Source of the DNA: JBBTCJ01 sp038043285
Lineage (GTDB): Bacteria; Planctomycetota; Phycisphaerae; UBA1845
Assembly (NCBI GenBank): GCA_038043285.1
Contig: JBBTCJ010000053.1
Coordinates: 1 to 28,897 of the forward strand
Length of the DNA: 28,897 bases
Direction: 5' to 3'
Part shown: in pieces, positions 1 through 8,483 of the stretch
How positions within the stretch are numbered: the first letter of the stretch is position 1
How the letters are laid out: every line of letters starts with the position of its first letter
Notes under the pieces: model-generated
Told to the model about the DNA's origin: nothing
Database searches by the model: none
Seen by the model: only the letters and a program-made list of their open reading frames with translations
Translations under genes and position numbers: made by a program

Positions 1-1
1 G

Positions 2-1690
2 GCCGCGGTGCTTGTCGGATTCAATGACGGCGTGTTTCCCATGAGGCTCGCCGAGGATCCGATCCTCAACGACGACGATCGCGAGTGGCTGCGCGTTCGG
101 GGGCTGCGGATTGCTCCGCCGACGCGCGAACGGAGCCTCGATGAATCGCTGCTGGTTTACATTGCGCTGACGCGAGCGAGCGAGCGACTGGCCATCACCT
201 ACTCGATGAGCGACACCGAGGGGCGGGAGCTTGGACCCTCGTCCTATGTCGAAGCTTTGCGGCAGGCGTGTCCCGACCTCACCGTTGGGCGTATCGACGA
301 GTCGTCGGCAAGCCGGTCCGCTGGGGACGTCTGGGTGGCTAAGGATCTGCGGCGCAGACTGTTTTCCGAGTTCCGAGATCGCCCGGCGTTGAATGTCGAC
401 GACCAGTCCCGTCGGTCGTTGTGGAATGGAGTGTACGAATGGGTCCGGGGCGCGCTGACCCGGGACGTTCTTGGGTTACGGATCGCGGCGTCGTTGCGCG
501 ATCGGATCGAGGAAACCCTGTCGGCGATGACCATCCAGGAGTTGCATCGCGGGACGTTGCGCACCAACGTTACGCAGCTCGAGTCCTTCGCCTGCTGCCC
601 ATTCCAGCACTTCGCGAGGTTCGTTCTTCGACTCGCGCCGCGCGCGGAAGCGGTTGTCGAACCGCTCGACGTGGGACAGATTCATCATGCGATCCTCGAA
701 GATTTTACCGCGGGCGTTGCTCGGGACCGGATCGCCTTCGGCGATCTGGACGACGCTTCGCTGCTCGCCCGCCTCTCCGTCAGTTGCGGGCGGGTAGCGG
801 ACATGGCGTCCCGTGACGTGGTCCTGTCGGAAGCGCGAGGTGCGTATCTCCTGAGGCGTTCCGGCGCGACGCTCGGACGCCTCCTCCGCGCCCAGCGGAA
901 CGTCGCCCGGGCGGGTCGAGCGAAACCCTGGCGGACAGAGCTTTCCTTCGGCATGGACGAGGACGACGGCATGGCGCCCCTCGATCTTTTGACCCCCCGC
1001 GGACGAAACGTCCTGCTGCGCGGATACATCGACCGCGTGGACCTGATCGAACTTGCCGACCGATACCTCGGAGTGGTCGTCGATTACAAGAGAACCCGCG
1101 ATCGCAACCGCCATGTGGATCTCTCCGAGGTGTACCATGGCGTGACGCTGCAACTGCCGGCCTACTTGTTGGCGTTGCAGGCTCGCGGGGAGACGCTGGC
1201 GGGACGACCGATCGAACCCATCGCCGGATTGTACGTGGTCACCGAGGGCAGCTACGACCTCGTGGCCCATCCGTCCGCGCAACCCGATCGTGACCCAAGC
1301 GCCTCGACCATGCCGCAACCGAAAGGGATACTCCAAGCGGAGCAATTCGGCGAATTGGACGAAGTGCCGATCGGGCGCTCGAGGCACTACCGCGCGTTCC
1401 GCAAGAAGGACGGAACGTTTGGTCACCTGGATGCGACCGACGTGGCGACGGCGCAGGAGTTTGCGGCGACGCTCGCCCACACCAAGCGTCGCCTCGGCGA
1501 GTTGGCCGACGGGGTGATCGACGGAAACGTGCGTGTGAATCCTTGTCGGCTCGAAGGCCTCAACCCGTGTACGTGGTGTGCGATGGTCGACGTATGCCGG
1601 TTCGAAATCGGCGTCTGCGGCGTGCGCTTTCTCGGCGGATTCTCAAGTCGTTCGGAGGTGTTGCAGAAGATGGTGCAGGAAGCATCATAA
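2..1690 (+). CDS. addB: AddB-type helicase/nuclease subunit, C-terminal part (5' end outside window)
   Basis: The reading frame is open to the left edge (codons for Ala-Ala precede the first GTG at 8), so this is the last ~563 residues of a protein that is usually about 1,000-1,200 aa. The N-terminal piece is the end of a UvrD/AddB-like helicase domain: VGFNDGVFP near the start and the motif VI-like VYIALTRASERL around residue 55. The C-terminal half is a RecB-family PD-(D/E)XK nuclease: GQIHHAILEDF, then VVVDYKRT (catalytic Asp and Lys) and the downstream LQLPAYLLAL helix. Cysteines in ACCPFQHFARF and in the late PCTWCAMVDVC cluster match the four-Cys Fe-S staple of AddB. Family knowledge: with AddA it resects double-strand breaks for RecA-dependent repair. 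addA is not in the window. A stand-alone nuclease of the same fold is the main alternative. Confidence 0.82.
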   Translation, partial: AAVLVGFNDGVFPMRLAEDPILNDDDREWLRVRGLRIAPPTRERSLDESLLVYIALTRASERLAITYSMSDTEGRELGPSSYVEALRQACPDLTVGRIDESSASRSAGDVWVAKDLRRRLFSEFRDRPALNVDDQSRRSLWNGVYEWVRGALTRDVLGLRIAASLRDRIEETLSAMTIQELHRGTLRTNVTQLESFACCPFQHFARFVLRLAPRAEAVVEPLDVGQIHHAILEDFTAGVARDRIAFGDLDDASLLARLSVSCGRVADMASRDVVLSEARGAYLLRRSGATLGRLLRAQRNVARAGRAKPWRTELSFGMDEDDGMAPLDLLTPRGRNVLLRGYIDRVDLIELADRYLGVVVDYKRTRDRNRHVDLSEVYHGVTLQLPAYLLALQARGETLAGRPIEPIAGLYVVTEGSYDLVAHPSAQPDRDPSASTMPQPKGILQAEQFGELDEVPIGRSRHYRAFRKKDGTFGHLDATDVATAQEFAATLAHTKRRLGELADGVIDGNVRVNPCRLEGLNPCTWCAMVDVCRFEIGVCGVRFLGGFSSRSEVLQKMVQEAS

Positions 1691-1864
1691 GGATGGGTTT
1701 CACGGGAGGCGTTGCGCCTTTCCTGGTCGTTTCCGCACGGTCGCGGTACGGATGGACGCGTGCCGCTTCGTTGACGCACGCCGTGCCGCTGCGATGAAGA
1801 AGGGCCTTCGCCTACGCCATGAGATGATCTCGATGAACCCCCGGCCGAACGAACGCGATGGGCC

Positions 1865-2647
1865 ATGCTTGTGTTGATAGATCGCCTCAAGATCGTCCGC
1901 GTTTTCGCTAACGAGGTCCGGCGCCACGGCATGCCCGACGTTGCCGGCGCGTCTGACCGCGAAGTCGTATTCGTTCTCGACGGCGTCGGCGGATTCCAGT
2001 TCGTCCCCGCGGTGCTCCGCCACGTCTGGCGCGGCGTGCCCGACGCACCGGGCACGATCCTGTTCAAATGGCAATTCCGACCGCCGGGGCGGATGCTGCT
2101 GGACCTCATGTGCCGACGCCGCAACGAACGAAAGGCCGCGGAGCTGGCCGAACGGATGATCTCTTTCCGTGCGCGGCATCCGAACGCGATCATCCACGTG
2201 ATTGCTTACAGCGGCGGTACGGGCGTCGCGGTCTGGGCCTGCGAACGGTTGCGCGGCAAGGTCGGGCTGACCACGTTGGTGCTCGCGTGCTCAGCCCTTT
2301 CGCGGACCTATAATCTGGCGGGGGCACTCGCCGCGGTGGAACGCTGCTACGCCCTGGTCAGCGAAAAGGACCGCGTTCTGTTGGGTCTGGGGACGGGGCT
2401 TTTCGGAACCATCGACCGCCTGCGCGCGCCGGCGGCGGGTCGGGTAGGGTTCGAGGTTCCAGTCAATGCCACGGTGGCCGAGCGAAATATGTACCGCAAA
2501 TTGGGCATCATTCGATGGACGCCCGAGCTTCGTTCCCTGGATCATCGCGGCGGACACACCGGGTGGGCGTCCGCGCGGTTCATGCGCGAGCACCTGCTGC
2601 CGATGTTGCGGGGGCGTCCGCTGCTGCCAACCGCGACGGTCCAATAG
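1865..2647 (+). CDS. Alpha/beta-hydrolase-like protein
   Basis: A 260-aa protein with no signal peptide or membrane segment. An early strand, EVVFVLDGVGGFQFVP, resembles the first strand and oxyanion region of alpha/beta hydrolases. The later strand-turn-helix VIHVIAYSGGTGVAVWA (around residues 116-132) looks like a nucleophile elbow with Ser in AYSGG, where the usual Gly before x-Ser is Ala. A C-terminal DHRGGHTGW supplies a plausible catalytic His; the acid residue is not clear. The frame has the strong third-position GC of its neighbours. The ATG at 1865 has only a weak Shine-Dalgarno sequence, and a later ATG at 1931 is possible. It lies 174 bp after addB and may be transcribed with it. 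Hydrolase activity and substrate are inference from fold-like motifs only. Confidence 0.6.
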   Translation: MLVLIDRLKIVRVFANEVRRHGMPDVAGASDREVVFVLDGVGGFQFVPAVLRHVWRGVPDAPGTILFKWQFRPPGRMLLDLMCRRRNERKAAELAERMISFRARHPNAIIHVIAYSGGTGVAVWACERLRGKVGLTTLVLACSALSRTYNLAGALAAVERCYALVSEKDRVLLGLGTGLFGTIDRLRAPAAGRVGFEVPVNATVAERNMYRKLGIIRWTPELRSLDHRGGHTGWASARFMREHLLPMLRGRPLLPTATVQ

Positions 2648-2652
2648 CTCTT

Positions 2653-2682
2653 GGCGTCCGCGAATTCGCGCAACGCGACGCC
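2653..2682. repeat. Imperfect palindrome after the hydrolase gene
   Basis: Arms GGCGTC (2653-2658) and GACGCC (2677-2682) flank a perfect 12-bp self-complementary core, CGCGAATTCGCG (2659-2670). It starts 5 bp after the stop codon of the upstream gene, so it could fold in the transcript and act as a weak terminator or 3' stabilising structure. There is no T-run after it, so intrinsic termination is doubtful. Confidence 0.35.
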
Positions 2683-2799
2683 GGTTTGCGGAGGTCCGGG
2701 AGAAGTTGGGTGGGTGGTGACGCCGATAGACGATGAGGCGCCGGTCGTCCGTCGGACGCGGCGGATCCGACCACGCAATCGCCGCGAGAAGGATGGAGA

Positions 2800-3636
2800 A
2801 TGATCTTGAATACGAACGTACTTCCAGTTGATCGAGTAGTTCCAGGAGTCGGTTGGGCCGCACTCCGCGTCTGGGGTGTTTTCTTTTTCGCCGTGACGGC
2901 CTGCGGTTCGGTACGCGCGGCCGACGAGCCTGAACTTGGACTGGGGGGCTACTGCCCCGTTTCGTATCACACGGACAACAAACCCGTAAAGGGCGACGCG
3001 AACATCAAGTACGAGTACCGCGGCTACGAGTATCACTTCGTCGACGGAGAAAAGAGAAAGCAGTTTACGCTGACGCCGGAGAAGTACTTGCCCCAGATCG
3101 GAGGGCTTTGCACGGTCGCTTTAGGTGGGCCCTACGGGAACCGCTTCGCTGGCGACCCGACAGTCTTCGCCGTCGTGGATGGGAAGCTGTATCTGATGTC
3201 GTCGGAACGCGCGAAGAAGTCGTTTGATCCCAAGCCGGCGCATTACATCCAACGCGCGGAGGAGCTTTTCAGCAAACCCGAGCTTGGCGGCTTCTGCCCG
3301 GTCAGCTTCCAGACCGCTAGTATGCCCAAACATGGCAGCCCGGAGTTCAAACAGGTTTATAGAGGAAAACTTTATCATCTTAGTGATTCAGGCGCCCAGA
3401 CAGCATTCCTCGAGGCACCGGAGGTATTCGTTCCCCGGTACGACGGCGCCTGTGCGGAAGGAATCTCGCGTGGCAAGCGGTTCGCGGGGGATCCGAATGT
3501 GTTCGCCATCATCGAAGGGCGTCTCTATTTGTTTTTCGATCCCGAGGCTCGGGCGAGGTTTACCTCGGATTCCGCGAAGTCGATTGTTGCCTCCGACGCC
3601 AATTGGCCGGAAGTCAAGAAATTGAAGAAGCCGTAG
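2800..3636 (+). CDS. Exported protein with two tandem YHS-type units
   Basis: 278 aa. The start is fixed by GGATGGAG just before the ATG. The N-terminus is hydrophobic (residues ~17-38); it offers both a signal peptidase I site (VRA|ADE) and a lipobox-like VTAC with Cys35, so it may be a lipoprotein. The mature part is an internal duplication. Each half begins with G(Y/F)CPVS, has a Y-R-G-x-x-Y-H segment and a KYLPQIGGLC- or PRYDGAC-like end, then continues with NRFAGDPTVFAVVDGKLYL or KRFAGDPNVFAIIEGRLYL. The C-terminus has DANWP, which I recall from the end of single-unit YHS proteins of other bacteria. YHS domains are small Cys-containing modules found in metal-handling and export-associated proteins; the ligand here is unknown. 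It sits between the hydrolase and ftsK with no obvious functional link. Confidence 0.78.
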   Translation: MILNTNVLPVDRVVPGVGWAALRVWGVFFFAVTACGSVRAADEPELGLGGYCPVSYHTDNKPVKGDANIKYEYRGYEYHFVDGEKRKQFTLTPEKYLPQIGGLCTVALGGPYGNRFAGDPTVFAVVDGKLYLMSSERAKKSFDPKPAHYIQRAEELFSKPELGGFCPVSFQTASMPKHGSPEFKQVYRGKLYHLSDSGAQTAFLEAPEVFVPRYDGACAEGISRGKRFAGDPNVFAIIEGRLYLFFDPEARARFTSDSAKSIVASDANWPEVKKLKKP

Positions 3637-3847
3637 CGAACATCGCGGCAATCCAGGCAATTCGTGGCCGAGGGTTTCGCTCTAGCGGTCTTGGCCCTCG
3701 CGCCGATACACACCGAAGATCGGATCCCCATGATGTTGACGCCGTTCTTGGGCCGTCCAAGGCGGTTGCATGGGCGGTCTGTCGGTTTTTTGCGGACCCC
3801 GTTCGCGGCTTACCCCGCGGGCGTCGGGTTGCCGGGATGGAGCCCGA

Positions 3848-6385
3848 ATGAACGACGCCAAGAAGCCCCTCAGCGTGGGATCGAAGTTCCTCGATGTGGC
3901 CTGCCTTGGCGCGTGTTTGTTTTTCTGGGCGGCTATCCTGACCTTCGACATCGGCGACTGGCCCAGCCCGCACCAGTTTCCGCACAACGCGCCTCCTCAT
4001 AACGCCTGCGGCCTCGTCGGCGCCTGGGCGGCGTTCCAACTCCTTCGCGTGCTGGGTGACGGTGCCTTTCCACTGATCCTTTTCTGCACGCTGGCGTCGC
4101 TACTTGCCGCTGGGCGAGGACGAATCGGGAACTTGTTTGAGCGTACCTTCGGCTTGACCCTGGTCGTCCTCAGCACGTCGGCGGCCGCACACTTGGTCGG
4201 CACGGCGATGGCGGCCTCGCTGCCTTCGGGGCACGGTGGGCTGGTCGGGTATGCCCTCGGCGATTGGATGACCGAGGGCCTTTCACGGTTCGGGACGGTG
4301 ATTGTCCTGGCGTCGAGCTGGATCGTGGGGTTGATTTTTACCACGCAGGGATGGGTGTTTCGGGTGCCGAGGCTTGTTGGAAGAGCAGCCCGGGCGACCG
4401 GCGAAACGGCGGCTCTGGCGAAGCAGTTGTTGACCGCCGTCGCCCGCCCCCGACCCTTGCCGGTGGGCAATGCGATCGCTCGACCGACCGTCCCCGCGCT
4501 AATCCGCGTGCCGGCGGCACAGGGCAAACACGTTTCGGCTGCCGGCGGAGCGTCCGACGAGGAACGGGACGTCGAATCCAAGAATTGGCCGCAGCGCGAT
4601 TCCGCGTCGAAGACCCGACGCCTGGAGGCGAATGGCGACGAATCACCCGCCGCCGGGGCGAAAGCCTCTGTTACGGGGTACGCTGCGTCCGTCGCCCCCT
4701 CCGCCGCAGTGCCGGCCGCGCCACCGCCGACAACGCCTGCCGCCGCCCCCAAGCGGACTTTTCCGGTTCCAATCGTCAATTTTCCCACGCCACGACAACC
4801 GGCGTCCGCCGAACCGTATCCCAAACAGATCGAGAACTGGCGCCTGCCGGACATCCAGTTGCTGCGCGAACCGGAGTACAACTTCACCAAGCAGCAGGAA
4901 GCCTTCGTTCGCCAGCAGGCCAAGGTGCTCGAAGAAACGTTGCAGGAGTTCCGCATTGAGGCCCAGGTCGTGGAGATCGACACCGGACCGGTCATCACCA
5001 TGTTCGAGCTGCGGCTCGGATCGGGGGTGAAGGTCTCGCAGATCGGCGGCTTGTCCAACGACATCGCCCGGGCGCTGAAGGCCCACGCGATTCGCGTGGT
5101 GGCGCCGATCTCCGGCAAGAACACCGTGGGCATTGAGGTTCCCAACGTCAAAAAGGAGCGCGTTCGCCTCCGCGAGTTGATGACCATGGCCGGCGGAAAG
5201 GCGAGCGGAATGGGACTGCCGCTGTTTCTCGGCAAGGACGCCGGAGGCGCGGCCCTGGTCACCGACTTGACCGCCATGCCGCACATGTTGATCGCCGGCA
5301 CCACCGGGTCGGGGAAGAGCGTGTGCCTGAATACGATCATCGTCAGTTTGGTGATGACCAAGCGTCCCGACCACGTGAAGATGATCCTGATCGATCCCAA
5401 GATGGTGGAGATGAGCCAGTTCAAGGAGATTCCGCACCTGATGTGTCCGATCGTGACCGACATGGTCCGGGCGGAAAAAATTCTTGAATGGGCGGTCACC
5501 AACATGGAGGAGCGGTACGAGCTTTTGGCTGAGGCGCGGGTCAAGAACATCGATGGATACAACGCGCTTTCGCCTGACGAGATCTACGCCCGGTTTGCCC
5601 CGGAGACCGAGGAGGAGAAGTCGCAGATTCCGACGCATCTTCCCTTTGTGGTCATCATTATCGACGAGTTGGCCGACCTGATGATGACCGCCGCCAAGGA
5701 AGTCGAGCACCACCTTTCGCGGCTGGCGCAGAAGTCGCGGGCGGTCGGCATTCACATCATCGTCGCCACGCAGCGACCCGAAGTGAAGGTGGTTACCGGG
5801 TTGATCAAGTCCAACATGCCGGCGCGCGTCTGTTTCCGCGTCGCGTCACGAATGGATTCGCGGATCGTGCTGGATCAGAACGGCGGCGAGGTCTTGATGG
5901 GCCAGGGCGACATGCTCTTCCTGCCGCCCGGTTCCCACAAGCTCATGCGCGCTCAGGGAACCTTCCTGGAGGACGCGGAGGTCCACGCGGTCCTCGAAGA
6001 CCTGATTTCGCGGGCCAAGCCGGAGTTTCATCCGGAGCTGGTCCGCTTGCGCACCGCGGACCTGGAGGCCGGGTTCGACATGCGCGACCCCCTCTTTGAC
6101 GACGCGGTCCGGATCATCCTCGAATCGAAGCGCGGCAGTGTCAGCCTCTTGCAGCGTCGCCTGACGATTGGTTACTCACGCGCCTCGCGGCTGATCGACC
6201 AGATGGCTGAAGCCGGCATCGTCGGCGATTACAAGGGTTCACAAGCCCGCGAGGTGGTCATGACCCTTGAACAATGGGAGACGCTTCAGGACCAAATCCG
6301 CGCCGACCGGGAATCGGGCTACGCCGCCGACCAGGATGACGGCCCCGCCGGTGGGGCGCCCCACGAGACCGCTTTCCAACGCTGA
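3848..6385 (+). CDS. ftsK: DNA translocase FtsK
   Basis: 845 aa from the ATG at 3848, preceded by GGATGGAG; the frame is open 78 bp further upstream but that part looks non-coding. About four membrane segments occupy residues 12-175, followed by an Ala/Pro-rich linker (about 180-330). The motor follows: alpha/beta part with LPDIQLLREPEYNF and ITMFELRLGSGVKVSQI, Walker A GTTGSGKS near residue 484, Walker B VVIIIDELADL near 602, and VATQRPEVKVVTGLIK. The C-terminal winged-helix gamma domain (DPLFDDAVRIILESKRGS, then LLQRRLTIGYSRASRLI) is the part that reads KOPS-type polar DNA motifs in studied FtsKs. The protein sits at the division septum, pumps chromosome termini and activates XerCD/dif. All catalytic motifs are intact. 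The spacer to the YHS gene is 211 bp, so it may have its own promoter, though none stands out. Confidence 0.97.
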   Translation: MNDAKKPLSVGSKFLDVACLGACLFFWAAILTFDIGDWPSPHQFPHNAPPHNACGLVGAWAAFQLLRVLGDGAFPLILFCTLASLLAAGRGRIGNLFERTFGLTLVVLSTSAAAHLVGTAMAASLPSGHGGLVGYALGDWMTEGLSRFGTVIVLASSWIVGLIFTTQGWVFRVPRLVGRAARATGETAALAKQLLTAVARPRPLPVGNAIARPTVPALIRVPAAQGKHVSAAGGASDEERDVESKNWPQRDSASKTRRLEANGDESPAAGAKASVTGYAASVAPSAAVPAAPPPTTPAAAPKRTFPVPIVNFPTPRQPASAEPYPKQIENWRLPDIQLLREPEYNFTKQQEAFVRQQAKVLEETLQEFRIEAQVVEIDTGPVITMFELRLGSGVKVSQIGGLSNDIARALKAHAIRVVAPISGKNTVGIEVPNVKKERVRLRELMTMAGGKASGMGLPLFLGKDAGGAALVTDLTAMPHMLIAGTTGSGKSVCLNTIIVSLVMTKRPDHVKMILIDPKMVEMSQFKEIPHLMCPIVTDMVRAEKILEWAVTNMEERYELLAEARVKNIDGYNALSPDEIYARFAPETEEEKSQIPTHLPFVVIIIDELADLMMTAAKEVEHHLSRLAQKSRAVGIHIIVATQRPEVKVVTGLIKSNMPARVCFRVASRMDSRIVLDQNGGEVLMGQGDMLFLPPGSHKLMRAQGTFLEDAEVHAVLEDLISRAKPEFHPELVRLRTADLEAGFDMRDPLFDDAVRIILESKRGSVSLLQRRLTIGYSRASRLIDQMAEAGIVGDYKGSQAREVVMTLEQWETLQDQIRADRESGYAADQDDGPAGGAPHETAFQR

Positions 6386-6481
6386 CGGGTATTGGCGCGA
6401 AAGCGCCGGCTTCGCAGGAGCGGCTTCGAGGGGCTTCGATTCGTCCCGTCGGACGCCGCCGAGCACCCGGGCGGCTCCCCT

Positions 6482-6496
6482 TGACGCGAAGCGTCA
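6482..6496. repeat. REP-like hairpin between convergent ftsK and kinase genes
   Basis: TGACGC (6482-6487) and GCGTCA (6491-6496) are perfect inverted arms around GAA; the stem extends to about 9 bp if G-T pairing and the outer CC/GG are counted. It sits in the 178-bp spacer where ftsK (+) and the sensor kinase (-) converge, a usual place for REP-type elements or a bidirectional terminator. No T-run follows on either strand. Confidence 0.45.
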
Positions 6497-6563
6497 GGGC
6501 AAGCCCGATGACCTGTCCGAGGACTGCCGCCCGCGGATCTGAACAACACCTGGCGCGGTCCTA

Positions 6564-8234
6564 TCAGGAAATTCGTGGTCCGTGCGTCTTGTCCGAATCG
6601 GAGAGTCGGACATGGACAGCCGGGAGCGTGACGCGGAACGTCGTTCCCTCGCCGGGGGTGCTTTCCACGTCGATGGTCCCGCCGTGTTCGCTGACAATCT
6701 TCCTGGCGGCGGCCAGACCCAGACCCGTGCCCCCGTGACCCTTGGATGAGTGGAAGGGGTCGAAGATGCGGCCAAGCTGGTCCCTGGGGATACCTGGTCC
6801 GTTGTCGGTGATGGTGATGATTGCCTGGGGCGGCTTGGGCTGATAGCGCGTGGAGACGTTGATTCGCCCGCCCTCGGGTCGGGCGGCTTCGATCGCGTTG
6901 AGCACGATGTTGTGGATGACCTGGTGCATGCCGTCAGGGTCCACCGGCGTCGGCGGCATGTCGTCCAGTTCGGCGAGAATCATCACGTTGTGCTCGTCGG
7001 CTTTGGATTGCACGAGTTCGCTGACGTCCCCAATGATTTTGTTGAGTTGGACGGTCTCGATGTTGGGCTGGCGATCCCTGCTGAAGGTGAGCATGTTCAT
7101 GGCCAACAGGTAGATTCGGCTGAGGTTCTTGCGAACCAGCGTCCAACCGGAAGCGATCGCCTCGAGGGATTGCCGCTTGATGGCGATCTCGACGACGTCG
7201 GCGCCTCCCTGCATCCCCTGGAGGATGTTTCGGATGTGGTGCGAAAGGTAGGCCACCGTCTCGCCGGCGGCGGCGAGACGTTCCGTCTTGACGCGGGATT
7301 CCAGCAGGTTGATGTTCTCGATGGCCATTCCGGCCAAGCGTCCGATGGCGACGGCCAACCGCAATTGCTCCTGGGTGTACGTGTGGTGCGACATGGAGCA
7401 ATCCAGGTGCAAGACGCCGTGAACCTGATCGCGAGCAATGATCGGTACGCAGATCACGCTTCGCAGTCCCAGGCGGTGAATGCTGTCCTCCATGCCGCTT
7501 CCCGTGAACCGATCGTCGGTCATCGCGTTGGCGCAGAGCACGCCGTCTTTCCTCTCCAGGACGTGGTTAACAATGGTTCGCGAGGTGGTGACTTTGGGTT
7601 TTCGACCACGTTCGCGGCTGCGACGGCGGATGACCTGCGGCGTCGGGTCGGGCGATCCGGATTTGCACATCAGGAGAACGAGCTGGTCGGCGACCAGGCT
7701 GTCGAAGACGATATCCGCGACTCGTTCGAGGAAAGCCTCGACGGATTCGATGGTGCCGACGGCCTCGGCGATCTTGTAGATGACGTTCCACGCGGCGACG
7801 GCGTCGGCCGTCTCCGGGGCTTGTAGAATCACCGAGTCTTCCGAGGCGTCCACGGCGCTCAAGATGGACGAGCCGCCAGGCCCGCCGGCGAGGTCGAAAT
7901 CGACAAGGTCGCGGATCATCTGGGGTCCGTAGAATCCCTCGACTTGTTCCTGTCCGCTGAACACCATCAGCGTGCTGCCGACCCGGATCTGATCTCCGTG
8001 TTTGAGGGCGGTCGTTCCGAGAACCCGCTGTCCGTTAAGGAACGTTCCATTGGAGCTGTTGAGGTCCACGAGCAGCCAGCCCCCGTTCTTCGGGCGGATT
8101 TCCGCATGGCGGCGTGAAGTGCCGTGATCGGTTAGCTGAATGTGATCGGAGGTCCGTCCGATGATCGCCGGTTCGTCGGGGGTGTGGTACGTCCGCCCCT
8201 TGTCCGGACCTTGGAGAACGAACAACGTCGGCAC
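6564..8234 (-). CDS. FHA-GAF sensor histidine kinase
   Basis: About 556 aa from a GTG at 8234, chosen because GGAG (8243-8246) lies 8 nt upstream and the protein then begins directly at the FHA domain (VPTLFVLQGPDKG). An in-frame GTG at 8264 adds 10 residues but has no Shine-Dalgarno sequence. Order: FHA domain (~1-95; IIGRTSDHIQL, SRRHAEI, NSSNGTFLNG), GAF domain (~140-300; CVPIIARDQVHGVLHLD), phospho-acceptor helix with His in YLSHHIRNILQG (~330), and HATPase (N box HNIVLNAIEAA, G1 DNGPGIP, F box FDPFHSSK, G2 GTGLGLAAA). No membrane segment, so it is a cytosolic kinase. FHA domains bind phosphothreonine, suggesting cross-talk with Ser/Thr kinases, which are abundant in Planctomycetota (known of the phylum). 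No response regulator lies next to it, so the partner is unknown. Confidence 0.93.
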   Translation of the reverse strand: MPTLFVLQGPDKGRTYHTPDEPAIIGRTSDHIQLTDHGTSRRHAEIRPKNGGWLLVDLNSSNGTFLNGQRVLGTTALKHGDQIRVGSTLMVFSGQEQVEGFYGPQMIRDLVDFDLAGGPGGSSILSAVDASEDSVILQAPETADAVAAWNVIYKIAEAVGTIESVEAFLERVADIVFDSLVADQLVLLMCKSGSPDPTPQVIRRRSRERGRKPKVTTSRTIVNHVLERKDGVLCANAMTDDRFTGSGMEDSIHRLGLRSVICVPIIARDQVHGVLHLDCSMSHHTYTQEQLRLAVAIGRLAGMAIENINLLESRVKTERLAAAGETVAYLSHHIRNILQGMQGGADVVEIAIKRQSLEAIASGWTLVRKNLSRIYLLAMNMLTFSRDRQPNIETVQLNKIIGDVSELVQSKADEHNVMILAELDDMPPTPVDPDGMHQVIHNIVLNAIEAARPEGGRINVSTRYQPKPPQAIITITDNGPGIPRDQLGRIFDPFHSSKGHGGTGLGLAAARKIVSEHGGTIDVESTPGEGTTFRVTLPAVHVRLSDSDKTHGPRIS

Positions 8235-8357
8235 GGTGCGCGCTCCGCCGCGGGGTGGCGCCACATGAGACGTTGGCGCGAGTTTTCCAGGAACGGATCG
8301 CGAACAACGCTGCCCGTCGAGAACGCGCAGCCACCCGATGGATCAAATGTTGCCCGC

Positions 8358-8386
8358 ATGATATCGAACGTTGGAAGGAATGTCAA
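8358..8386 (-). promoter_or_regulatory. Sigma70-type promoter for the FHA-GAF kinase
   Basis: On the minus strand the -35 TTGACA (8381-8386) is a perfect consensus match, followed by a 17-bp spacer and -10 TATCAT (8358-8363, 5 of 6). Transcription would begin near 8350, leaving a leader of about 115 nt before the GTG at 8234. The region is noticeably more AT-rich than the surrounding coding DNA. Confidence 0.75.
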
Positions 8387-8483
8387 TTCAAGCGCGCGAT
8401 ATCGGTCGCAAGCGCCGCATGTGACCGGGAGTGAATTCGGCAAAGCCCTATCGGACCTTGGTCGGCAGAAGGCTCCTCGGGGG

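Noticed and set aside
476..1480. 334-aa minus-strand open frame
   Set aside because: Antisense to the addB nuclease domain, which has clear catalytic motifs.
1707..1719. AGGCG-TTG-CGCCT hairpin after addB
   Set aside because: Only 5 bp of stem with no T-run; too weak to call a terminator in DNA of this GC content.
3997..5562. 521-aa minus-strand open frame
   Set aside because: Antisense to ftsK, whose motifs are unambiguous. Long open antisense frames are expected in GC-rich coding DNA, and the product has no recognisable domain.
6750..7826. 358-aa plus-strand open frame
   Set aside because: Antisense to the kinase, with Asp/Val/Gly/His-rich shadow composition.
8142..8483. Upstream extension of the hypothetical gene at 8484
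   Set aside because: It would overlap the 5' end of the kinase gene and cover its promoter, and the peptide is Arg-rich without structure; a later start is more likely.
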